Assembly: GCF_030253575.1 (NCBI RefSeq)
Contig: NC_080564.1
Location: 26,454,561 to 26,518,560, forward strand
DNA: 64,000 nucleotides
Origin: Rhododendron vialii
Taxonomy: Eukaryota > Streptophyta > Magnoliopsida > Ericales > Ericaceae
Direction of reading: 5' to 3'
Under the pieces are notes generated by a model. That model had not been told where the DNA came from, did not search any database, and saw nothing but the letters and a program-made list of their open reading frames with translations. Of this stretch, positions 12,473 to 21,920 are shown one piece after another (the stretch's first letter is position 1; the number at the start of each line of letters is the position of its first letter). The translations under genes were made by a program, and so were the position numbers.

Positions 12473-14782
12473 CTAAGAGCGAGCTAGGTGGTCGAGCTGG
12501 TCCTCGGGCGCAGGGGCATTTGGATAGGCTTGGTTCCCGAGGTCCTGGTCCTCGGACGCAGGCTCCACCACCTCCTCTTCCTCAGGAAGGACAAGCTCTT
12601 CGGGAGGCCCCTCGGTAAGTGTTCGGAGATCAGAGTCTTCAGGGAGGTTGAGCCTCCTCACCAAGGCTTCATGGCCATACCGAAGGCCGTCCAAAAAACG
12701 GTCCCGATGCAGCTCAGCCTTAATCTCCCGAACCTGCTTTTTATACTCTACTCCAGCTGCGTCCCAACCTTCACCGTAGCCTCCCTTCCTTGCGAAATCA
12801 ACCTCCGTGGCCCGGGTGACTCGTAGTGTGTTGGCATCCTCCTCGGCCTTGGTGGCTCTGGTCTCTGCCTCCACCCTCTCCCTGTCGCACCTTTGGAAGT
12901 CCGCCAGGTAGAGCTCGCAAGTCTCCCGAGCCAGTTTGAGGTCTTCCTCCTTCCGAGCCAACTCCCGAGCAAGCTTCTCGATCTTTTCTTCCTGCGCTTT
13001 GCACCGGTCATTAACAGTCAATGCCCGAGCACCCGCTTGCAAACAAAAAGCAAAAACCGGAGTGTTCACCAACTTCAAATAAATAGATTGAAAGAAGCAA
13101 GGGTACAAAAGGCGAAGATAATAGCAAAACTTACATTGAAAAGGGCCTGAGCTATCTCAGCCGTGACGTCCACGGTCAACCCAGTGACAGCCCGGGCATC
13201 CCTCGGAAGAATGCTTCCTCGGAGCATCCCGAAGGCCACTCCGAGGTTCTTGACACTGTCGGCGTGGTGGATCTGGCGGCCGGCAAAGTGACGGAACTCC
13301 GGAACCCAGGGGAGTTCCCTCGGATTGACCCAGGAGTCCTCCTCCGCTCCACCGGTCCCCCCTCCGAGCTCTTCCTGCTCCTCCTAGATCAGGATCGTCT
13401 CCTGATCCCTCCCTTCTCCGTCTCCCCCCTCGCGCCAAGTCCTCTTCTCCGGGGGCTCCTGTGGCGAAACAAGAGTCGCCCTCGAAGTCCCGGCGCCAGG
13501 AGTACCGGGGACTGTTCCCCTGCCCCGACCAGCTGACCTCCGGCGCCTGAGATTCAGCACCTCCCGAGTTCTAGGGCCCGCCATTTCCTCGCTCAAACCG
13601 GTCCTCTCCGAAGTCTCTCGATCAACCTCCTCGCGAATGACTCCCTGAGGCGCGGATGTGCTGCCCTCTGCTTCGTTCTCTCTTCCTGCACCTCTTCCGG
13701 CTCTCCCTCCTCGGCCTCGTCCTCGGCCTGCCCTTGGAACCCCTTGCTGCCTCGGTTTCTTCTTCAAAAAGCCCATGTAAGTTGGGACGTACCCGAGCAG
13801 CTCTGGTGCGTACCGGCTTGTTATGGGAATGGCATAGGCCGCTGTAATCCGGGCCCGGTCAGCTCTTTCCCGAAGCGCTTGAACGATTCCCTCAGCTGCA
13901 AGACAACCAAAACAAGGAATCAGTATAAGTACGCTGGGTATAACAAAAATATACAAAGCATCTACTGAAGATAAATTTCTACCAACCAGGAGCCCCGGTC
14001 CCAAACTGCACTCAGGTAGTGGTATCTGCATTCTCCCCGGGCCCGAACATGAAATTGCCGGTCACCGAGATGTAGATGTTTGCCCACTCCTCGGAGTCGG
14101 GGAGATGGTCGACAAGGAACGTGTCATACCCCGTCCTGCACGAGAGGTAGTATCGGTTGCTCTCTCGGTTGACTCCTACGAGGTATACTCCGAAGAGTTC
14201 CTCGACCCCAAAGGTCAAGTTGAATTGCCTTCTTAGCTCAATAATACTTATGATGATTCGGTAAGAGTTTACCGTGAGCTGGGAAGAGGTAAGAGAAAGT
14301 GTCCGGAGAACTCGTCGGACAAATTGGTGAGGGGTGAATCTAACCCCTCCCTCAGCGATTGCCATCAAGGGGAAAATCAATTCCCCTGGTCGGTGAGGAA
14401 GGGTCTTGGGGTTGTTGTCCGGAAGCAGCCGGACTTCCACGTCCAGAGGGATGCTGTAAACCCTTCTAAACTCGGCGTAGGCAGCCGGGGTCCCATTAAA
14501 GTATTGGTTCACGTAGGGACACGGCCTCATCGGCCTCCTTCATCCCCGAACCTCCTCGGGGGCATCGGCGAATGGGCCCGGTCCATGGCCCGAGGTACTA
14601 GGGATTTCCATCTCCCAAGGAGCGAAGGCTGTGACGGGGCATGAAGCTCTAAGAGGGTCCGAGGGTTCAATGACGTCCAACGGGATTCGGTAAACAGCCT
14701 GGGCACGACACTCCTCAAAGATTTTCTCAAGGTCGGCAGAAGAGGAGCTACTGGTACTGTCCGAGGAGACTTCAACAACCAT
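12473..14782 (-). pseudogene. Antisense extra gene of the Tat element
   Basis: Reading leftward from the ATG at 14782, an acidic Ser-rich start is followed by a globular domain (YSIPLDVEVRLLPDN, GGVRFTPHQFVRRVL). Next come an Arg/Gly-rich RGRGRGGRAGRG segment and, after introns, a long coiled coil at about 12650-13019 (KIEKLARELARKEEDLKLA) ending in an acidic tail. A GT-AG intron is clear at about 13021-13140 (donor GTAAGTTTTG) and another at about 13908-13985. Stops at 14540-14542 (TGA where CGA would give Arg), near 14012-14014 and near 13384 break it. Extra antisense ORFs between pol and the 3' LTR are known in Tat-lineage elements, and their role is unknown. Confidence 0.65.
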
Positions 14783-15693
14783 TCGCCCCTACCTAGCAAA
14801 AAAAATGATGTGTGCAAAAACCCGTTAGCTATACGCCCAGGGAAAAGCAACATGACCCAGCAGTAGGGACGAAATGGTCATCGCTCCTCGGTATATTTCT
14901 GGGGACCTATCCCCGAGAAAGGACTCCGAGGCCACCGGTTGTTTCCATGGTCTCGGGTTGAAGATTGGCCTCGGGAAGAATGTGGCCCTCGGTTTGAATT
15001 TAGGCCTCGGGAAAAATAAGAACACAGCGCTGGAAACGCCCAGCGCCACCGTAGAGCGAACAGCGGTGAACGGCGGTACAGCCACAACGCTTGAGGAATG
15101 TGGATTAAAGGGAAGAGAACTTGAAGAGAATGATCAAAACATGAAAACCAACAACTGAATATCGTCATACCTGAGTTTCGTGTCGAGATCCGCGTCCAGA
15201 ACGCTCGAAATCTCGATTGAAAGCTGAAAACAGACGGCTGCGGCTGTTTGACTTTAAAAGTGGAGGAAAAGTGACTATCTCACCTCTGTCTCTCCTATTT
15301 ATAATGGGAGAGATGGAAGGCTGCGCGGGAAATGAGGCGTCGTGCACCAAGCCGTCAGATCGTCGACACGTGTTACCATCGGACGGCCAGTATCAAGGGC
15401 TTTGCACCAAGGACAGGCGCCGGATAATCAGACCTTAGGCGTGACGACGCGTGTCACCGAAGCGACGTTTCGTACCAATCAACTGATATGGCACGTGCCG
15501 AGACAGCCTTTCTATTCTGAGACCTCGGCAACTGCTGACACGTGGCTTTTCTCTCTGGCGCGGGTTGAACGGAATCTACCAAGGTAAACTCACTCTCCGG
15601 TAGTTCTCTAAAAAGATCAAGGCCTGATATTTCATACGATGGGGTCAAGACCCTGAAGCAGAGGTACAAAGCTCCAGGGACTTGAGGAGCTAT
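14783..15693. other. Antisense-gene upstream region and polypurine tract area
   Basis: No sense gene is seen. At about 14940-15018 a short motif (GGCCTCGGGAA) recurs three or four times in tandem. This region lies upstream of the antisense start and probably serves as its promoter. The 3' polypurine tract should lie just before 15694, where the sequence is CCAGGGACTTGAGGAGCTAT. It is not a clean purine run. Confidence 0.4.
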
Positions 15694-16275
15694 TGTGGAG
15701 GCTTCGATTATGGCTTCGGTAACCAGGCCAAACCATCGTCAACCGAGGCCTCATATTGATACGGTCTGCGGGACTGTACAGCCGGGCCATAGCGTATATC
15801 CTTCTATCTCCTCCTTCGGTGTCGACTCTCCTGTTAATGCTTCGGGGTATCACCGAAGCAAGTATTCCGTTAAAGTCTCTTGAGAGATTGTAACATACCA
15901 AGAGAGGACCAGGAGCGATACGTGGCAAATAGGATCACCTAGGCCAGGCCTGGCCATGTGCTTCGTAACCGCCTTATCCGGTGCGTCATCTGTGATGTCA
16001 TCCGAGGCGTTTACCCGAGCGTATCCTTCACGCGCTAGCTTGGAGCCCAAGTAAACCTAGGTCTATAAATAAGAAGGGACTCTAACCTAAAGAGGTATGC
16101 CATCTTTCCCTAACCCTAGACCTAAACCTCTCTCCTTAGATCTAACTTGATCGTCGGAGGGTCACTGGGCTATTCCAGCCCTAGTGTCTTGTTGCAGGTT
16201 CAGGGGCCGAGGAACAGAGCAGCGGAAGAGGAATACTAACTCAGGTCAAGGTCCCTCCTAAATCGAACCCCGACA
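15694..16275 (+). repeat. 3' LTR of the gypsy element
   Basis: A 582-bp direct repeat of the 5' LTR, starting TGTGGAGG, ending CCCCGACA and followed by the target duplication AAAAT. A TATA-like box is at 16064-16071. Confidence 0.95.
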
Positions 16276-16349
16276 AAAATTATAGGCATAAGTGTTATAG
16301 TAAGTGACAACTTTCACATTAAAATAAAATTTTGTTGTATTTTTATCAA

Positions 16350-16560
16350 GGAAGTGAAAACTGTATAACCCTACTTAAATAAGTTGTAAAAAATTTATTT
16401 TATAGCATTTTCATGCTAATCAAACACAAAAAATGTTTTCTTTTTGGGAAAACTATATAATCATGCTTAAATGAGTTGTAAAAAAATTATTTTATACTGT
16501 AGCATTTATTTTTTCGCATTTTTATGCTAATCAAACACAAAAAGTTTTTTTTTTCTCTTT
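16350..16560. repeat. Two-copy tandem repeat, AT-rich
   Basis: A unit reading about ACTTAAATAAGTTGTAAAAAATTTATTTTATAGCATTTTCATGCTAATCAAACACAAAAA (16371-16430) is repeated at 16463-16540 with small changes. The motif GCATTTTTATGCTAATCAAACAC also appears at about 27163-27190, beside the LINE. No gene. Confidence 0.5.
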
Positions 16561-16572
16561 TGTTTTTTTTTA

Positions 16573-16735
16573 GAGATGACAAATGGGCGGATTTGGGCGG
16601 GTTGAAAGGGTTGTGGGTTGAATGTGGGCAGGTCAAATATGGATTAGTGGAATGAGGGTTGAAACGGGTTTGGTCGAATATGGATCAGGCCATACACAAA
16701 CCCAACCCGACCCGTTTTCCCTCCCCACACTGAAC
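16573..16735. mobile_element. Possible end of an old hAT-like element
   Basis: The stretch starting AGAGATGACAAATGGGCGG and ending in CCCAACCCGACCCG has the look of hAT-type ends that are common in plant genomes. A possible partner (TTTTCAACCCATCACTAATCC) lies at about 21136-21160, beyond the other insertions. No transposase and no clear target duplication, so this is tentative. Confidence 0.25.
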
Positions 16736-16914
16736 AAGGTGAAAAATAATCATGTGCAGCCTGTAAAAAATAATGATCTTCGAACATAATCCAACCCCAC
16801 CCCTCTCTCTCTCTCTCTCAATTCCAAACCAAAACATCTTCCCTCGTGCCCCAACACAAACCAAACCAACCAACCCCAGAATGCGGCACAGAAATGATTC
16901 TCACACGGAGAATT

Positions 16915-17240
16915 TTGCACATATCTTGCACATATATTTTTGTGGGGCCCATATCGGGGTCCCACAAAATGATCCGAACCGCTCATCTTTTTTAAAATAG
17001 TTTTTGGAGGGTTCCTGTAAAAAATTAGCTCTAATAGATATCGGTAAGAGCTTTCTCAGATATCGTAGGGCGAATCATTCTGTTTTGCCCTACGAATTTT
17101 GAGGAAGTCCTTACCGATATCTGTTGGAGCTGATTTTTTAAAGGAACCCTCCAAAAAATATTTTTAAAAAAATGAGCGGTTCGGATCATTTTGTGAGACC
17201 CCAATACGTGCCACACAAAAATATCTGTGCAAGTTGCACA
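16915..17240. mobile_element. Fold-back element (MITE-like)
   Basis: The left arm (about 16919-17040) and right arm (about 17100-17240) are inverted copies. AAAATGATCCGAACCGCTCAT (16966-16986) pairs with ATGAGCGGTTCGGATCATTTT, GGAGGGTTCCT pairs with AGGAACCCTCC, and ATATCGGTAAG pairs with CTTACCGATAT. The loop is about 60 bp. A related element with the same core is at 52156-52380. No coding capacity. Confidence 0.75.
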
Positions 17241-17277
17241 GTTGAAATTGCCCGAGTATTTCATTTTGTTCTTATTC

Positions 17278-17581
17278 AAATTTTTTCGCAATGATTCGTT
17301 TTGTGATTAACTTTTTATCCTTATTGATTTTGGACTTTAGTTTAGTTTCGCATCAATTTTTTATAGATTATTGGTCCGACTCGGCGAAAAGAATCGAAAA
17401 AGTAAAAAATTATGATCGAAACCTAATTTTTCTGGAAACGAAAAAAATTGGTTTATTAACTTATGTTTTTTATTCCAAAAAATTGGAATTTCGATGGTAA
17501 TTTTTTATTTTTTAATTCCTCTCACCATGAGACTGGATAATTCACAAAAAAATAACTAAAACCTAACAAATGCGAAAAAAA
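17278..17581. mobile_element. Fold-back element, first of an adjacent pair
   Basis: The ends are inverted and related: TTTTTTCGCAATGATTCGTTTTGTGATTA on the left and a TAACTAAAACCTAACAAATGCGAAAAAA-like end on the right. AT-rich with no gene. It is directly followed by a second element with the same ends. Confidence 0.5.
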
Positions 17582-17599
17582 AGCCTTGTCCTTATTTTA

Positions 17600-17871
17600 A
17601 TTTTTTTCGCATTTGTTAATTTTGCGTCAAACTTTTATGAATTATTAATTCGTCTCAACAAGAAGAATCGGAATTTTTTTAGCACTTTTATCCAAATATT
17701 TTGAGAAATAATTATTTTTTGGCAAAAAAAAATATTTTTGCGCTAAAAAATGGTTATTTCTCAAAATACTTGGATAAAAGTAAAAAAAATTTACTTTCCC
17801 GATTCCTCTCGTCGCGACGATTCAATAGACCACAAAATTTTGACGGCAAAACTAACAAATGCGAAAAAAAT
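17600..17871. mobile_element. Fold-back element, second of an adjacent pair
   Basis: Near-perfect arms: TTTTTTTCGCATTTGTTAATTTTGCGTCAAA (from about 17601) pairs with TTTGACGGCAAAACTAACAAATGCGAAAAAAA ending near 17870. The inner arms around TATCCAAATATTTTGAGAAATAA also pair, making a long hairpin with its loop near 17735. Non-coding. Confidence 0.7.
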
Positions 17872-18419
17872 TCAAATAAAAATAAAATTTTCAGATTTAA
17901 TTTAAATTTAAGTTAAGTTCAAGAGAACGGGATTGGATTAGAATGTTCAGACCTTAAAATAACTATCTTTGTTCTGCTGTTGACCGAGATTTGTGTTGCT
18001 TATCCTCGATTTTGACTATGATCTCGTGACTATGATCTCTTCCATTGTTTTGGCTCGTCGACGTGCTATGGAGAATTGATAGAGAACATTGGGAACTATC
18101 AACATTTTTAAGTCTTTTTTTTTATGAAGGTCAAGAGGTCAAGACTCATATTTTTAATAAAAAATTGGCCTAAGGTCTATTATAGCATGTTTCTAACCCA
18201 CTAGGTTCACTGACCAAGTTTCTAACCCACTTAGTCCACTAATATGTATTTGGTAAGACATAAGTCCACTACATTTAAAAAAAGAATTAGTGCTTGACAG
18301 AATTACCCTTCCATTCAAATCTCATCCGTTTAGCCCATTATCCCTTCTAGTTTTGAAATCACGCCAATCACGGCAGTTACGTTGGATTTTTGTGACAGAG
18401 AGAAAGAGGGAGTTACATC

Positions 18420-18600
18420 AGCTCACATTTAACGTTATATACTCATTCACACTTGACAGAAGATCACATATAACGTTATATACTTGTTCATCAGTTCAAT
18501 TTTACGTTATATACTTATTCATCAGCTCAACATTTAACATTATATACTCATTCACACATGACAAAAGATCACATATAACGTTATATACTCATTAGCTTGA
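18420..18600. repeat. Tandem repeat around ATAACGTTATATACTCATTC
   Basis: At least five imperfect copies of AACGTTATATACTCATTCAC with linkers such as ACATGACAAAAGATCACAT. It lies near the left end of the Mutator-like element. Non-coding. Confidence 0.6.
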
Positions 18601-19057
18601 AATATAAAAGGAGGATAAGCGAATGTATAGCCTACAAGGGGCATACCCCAGGAGAAAAGGGAAAAAAAATGACAAATATTAAGAAAACTGATGAATGCCA
18701 AGTGACTACATTGATCTTGACTACTTAAAACAGCAGAAAGAAGGACACGAATTATCTTCAATATAGTACGATCTTTGCGGGTATCATGCCAAACAGATGC
18801 CGAACAGCAGCTTGTTGATGAGAACGCAGGAGCAGCAATTGTAGAACTGACACTGATCTGATAGTTATCAACGGGTGCAAAGCTTGGTCCAGAAAAAATG
18901 TGAACCCCACCTCGGAGAAAGAATGCTCTGATAGTTATCAACGGGGTGCAAAGCTTGCTCCAGAAAAAATGCTTAGTTTGCTCTGATAGTCACGCATCTC
19001 TAAGAGATTTGTCAATACGATAATATTTGCTGGATCATATGGAGCAATCATTTCTAG

Positions 19058-19370
19058 TCTAACTTTGTATTGCTTCATCTTGTAAAGTAAAGCTTTCAAG
19101 AGATGTTTAGAGCTATATGATGAATTGAGAGAATATAAATTTTGAGGGAGGTATCCTTTAAACAGTAGAACAGGAAGACCCATTTGTTCAAGTGTATACA
19201 CAGAAGAAATATTAGTTGGAGTTCTAAGGTGATTTTTTCCAACTTTCACGTGAGAAGGAATTAGTTGTTGGAGGTAAACATGCTGATGTAAACTCGGATT
19301 TTAGAATATCAGGAACCTTGCTCTCTAAATTTCTCCACCAATCATGTTTACGAGACTCCCAGTTGAAAGC
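19058..19370 (-). pseudogene. Captured alpha-amylase (AMY2-like) gene fragment
   Basis: Reading leftward from 19370, right after an intron acceptor (TGCTTGACAG), the frame gives AFNWESRKHDWWRNL, ESKVPDILKSEFTSACLPP and, after about 90 bp of non-coding sequence, KGYLPQNLYSLNSSYSSKHL followed by LKALLYKMKQYKVR. These are the first conserved blocks of the plant cytosolic alpha-amylase (AMY2 type; family consensus AFNWES, WLPPP, EGYLPQ, MKQYKVRAM). The reading diverges after KVR, probably at an exon border. Only this N-terminal piece is present, with no catalytic residues. The kept intron border shows capture from genomic DNA, not from mRNA. Confidence 0.75.
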
Positions 19371-19417
19371 CTGTCAAGCAAATTGTTAGTCAATTATCCA
19401 AACTTAGGAGGCTTTAA

Positions 19418-20480
19418 GAATTGATATAACCATATATAACCGTGATTGATATAACCATATAGTATATACTATCAATCGAATTCCTAACTTAATTCAACCA
19501 TACCATACCAACAGGTAATACCAAAAGGCATTTGGATTTTAGGAGCAGAGAACATACAGATGGGCTATCTGATGCTCCAACAATTCCAAACTACTGAAGA
19601 AAATATCTCCAGTTGAAGTTAATTAGAAGCCAAACTATTTGAAGAGCAGTACAAAAATGGCCCAAAGAGGTTTTCATCTAATAGCAACCTTATCCAAGTT
19701 TTGCCTTCTTGAATTCCATTCTCCGTCCAATGTTCGGAATAATGCTCACATAACAGAGAACAAAAGATATGAAGGGGAAGAAAAAGCGACAAACTGTGTC
19801 TCCAATCTTCAATTTGTAAAGATTGTGATATTCATGACTTGTGACACACTGATGCTGTGCGTGACAATTGCAGTGGACACCACATGATCAAAGACATTAA
19901 AAGATACTTGGTTTCTACTCCAAATGTGGTGTATAATCATCAATGAGATTATATGTTTAACTATTTGGGATTTTCTAAGAACGTATAATTAGATATAACC
20001 ATTTGCGTTCGCATATAACCATATTAAAAAAGCATACTACACAGAACCAACTATTCACACACAGTTTACATTCGCAGCCTTTAATGAAATTCGTATATAA
20101 CCAACATTGATATAACCATATATATACTATCAAAGATTGATATAACCACATATACTCGCAATCAAAACCCTATCTTAACTAAACCGATCAAAATTTGATA
20201 TAACCATGTATACTCGCAATCAAAACCCTAACTTAACCTAGCTGAACCATTCATATAACCATATATAGGAAGAGAAACTTAGCTATAACAAAATTCGCAA
20301 ACTATAACAAAATTCGTATATAACCAACATTGATATAACCATATGTACTATCAATCGAATCCCTAACTTAATTCAACCATACCATACCAGATCAAAGATT
20401 GATATAATCACATGCCCATGTCTGTTACACAATCAAAACCCTAACTTTACCAAACACAGACCTAGCAAATATATATAACC
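19418..20480. repeat. Dispersed TGATATAACCATATA repeats
   Basis: A dozen or more copies of a GATATAACCATAT-type motif, in part with a longer shared unit of about 75 bp (about 19435-19510 and 20325-20400: actatcaatcgaat..cctaacttaattcaaccataccatacca). This is satellite-like filling of the Mutator-like element. Non-coding. Confidence 0.6.
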
Positions 20481-21122
20481 ATATATAACCAAACACTTTT
20501 AGTTTTCTAAGAAACATACTGAATTGATCGAATCAAACCGAGGAGATTGACGGCAATGGGGATGAACCGAAGGGTTTCTACGGCGACCAGGATGCAGAAT
20601 GATGGAGATGAATCGAACGAAATCGGAGATTGATCGACAGCGATGAGGATGTGAACAACTGTGACGAGGATTTGACGGCGATGGAGAAACAAAGCTTAAC
20701 AACTGCGATGAGTGCGATGGCGTCTGACCTAATCGAAGGGCAACAACAGCGACTAGGGCGAGTGTTGGTGAACGAGTGTGATTGTTGGTGGACGGAGATC
20801 GTCTAACGACAACGACAAAGAACGCCAACCGCAAGTGGTAGGCGATCGAGGAATTTATGGAAGAGCAAATCGTCTCCATTTTTTTACTCTCAATCTGGTT
20901 TGTTTTGGAAAGGGGGGGAGGGGTTTTGTAATTGGGTGAGAATTTTTCGGATAGGGAGTTTTTGAAATGGCTGAAAAAATGGGGCAAAACGTTTTTAAAA
21001 AGTAGGGGTATATTAGACTTACCGGAGTCATTATATCCTTACTAATAGGTTAGTGAACTTAGGAGGTTATAGAATTTAAAAGTGGACTTATGGGATTTGG
21101 AAAGTGGTATAGTGGACCTGGG

Positions 21123-21271
21123 AAAAATTCTCCCTATTTTCAACCCATCACTAATCCATTTAAATTCATAAAATTATTGAGTTTATTAAGTTGATCCAAT
21201 TAAAATTTATATTTAAATATGAGTGGATTTGAACTGACTATAAATAGATGGGTTTAGGTGAAATCATATTA
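21123..21271. other. Short spacer between elements
   Basis: AT-rich DNA between the Mutator-like element and the Harbinger element. It ends with the TTA (21269-21271) that is duplicated at 26662-26664. No gene is seen. Confidence 0.4.
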
Positions 21272-21920
21272 GAGCATCCCCAATGGGGATGTAAAATAGA
21301 AGAGGTTGTATAGTTATTTTAGATGGAAAAAGTGGTTAAAAGTTGGTTAGATGTAAAATAGAACCTATGCCTATCCAATGGTGAGATGTAAAAAAAAGAT
21401 GGATAATTAACTAACTTTCAATCCTCTTTAATTTTCCTCAACTTTCTTAATCCTAATTTAAGTACTACTTCCGTTGAAAAATAATTTTGGTATCCGGTAA
21501 TCGAGAACTTAAAAAAAAAAATTCGGAAAAAAAAAAATACTTCCGTCCCATATTTTTGTTTTTACTTCTCATCCACTTCAGTTATACAATTTACTTCGTC
21601 CATTTACTCCCATCAATTCTCAACCACATCATTTAATTGATCCTTTTACTCCCCACTCTCAACTACACCATTTAATATAGTCATTTACTCATATCTACTC
21701 TCAACTATATCATTTACTCATATCTACTCTCACCTACATCATTTACTCTCACCTACATCATTTACTCGCATCTACTCTCACCTACACCATTTACTTCAGT
21801 CATTTACTCTTATCTACTTTCAACTTCACCATTTACTTACCATCTATATATATTATCCTCCCCATTATTCATTCTCAGACTCAAATCTATATACAGTCTC
21901 CTCTTTCCAAAAAAATCATC

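Larger units (their letters stand above)
4957..16275 (+). mobile_element. Tat-lineage Ty3/gypsy LTR retrotransposon, complete but defective
   Basis: An 11.3-kb element with two LTRs (4957-5537 and 15694-16275) that start TGTGGAGG and end CCCCGACA. It is flanked by the 5-bp target duplication AAAAT (4952-4956 and 16276-16280). The order is LTR, primer site, gag, protease, RT, RNase H, a second RNase H, integrase, an antisense gene, LTR. Having integrase last makes it Ty3/gypsy. The extra RNase H domain and the extra ORF between pol and the 3' LTR are features of the Tat lineage. By eye the LTRs differ at about 10 positions plus one indel, so the insertion is fairly recent. At least six in-frame stops in gag-pol mean this copy cannot make its own proteins. 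Confidence 0.95.
18167..21122. mobile_element. Non-autonomous Mutator-like element with captured gene DNA
   Basis: The ends are long imperfect inverted repeats built from related short units: left from GGCCTAAGGTCTATTATAGCA, right ending in TGGTATAGTGGACCTGGG. The flanks share AAAAATT, possibly a degenerate 9-bp duplication (AAAAAATTG and GAAAAATTC). Inside are an alpha-amylase gene piece (19058-19370, minus), a TATAACGTTATATACTCATTC array (18420-18600) and many dispersed TGATATAACCATATA motifs (19418-20480). No transposase is seen, so it would depend on one made elsewhere. Gene capture with long TIRs fits a Pack-MULE. Confidence 0.6.

Noticed and set aside
16773-17000. ORF over the CT run near 16800
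   Set aside because: Low complexity plus the fold-back element arm, with no coding features.
18552-18941. Minus-strand ORF next to the amylase fragment
   Set aside because: It does not continue the amylase reading, and a short duplicated stretch (TTATCAACGGGTGCAAAGCTTG) runs through it. Treated as element filler.
20499-20987. 162-codon minus-strand ORF in the Mutator-like element
   Set aside because: Ser/Pro/His-rich, with no known domain and no splice context. It could be part of a captured gene, but I cannot support it.
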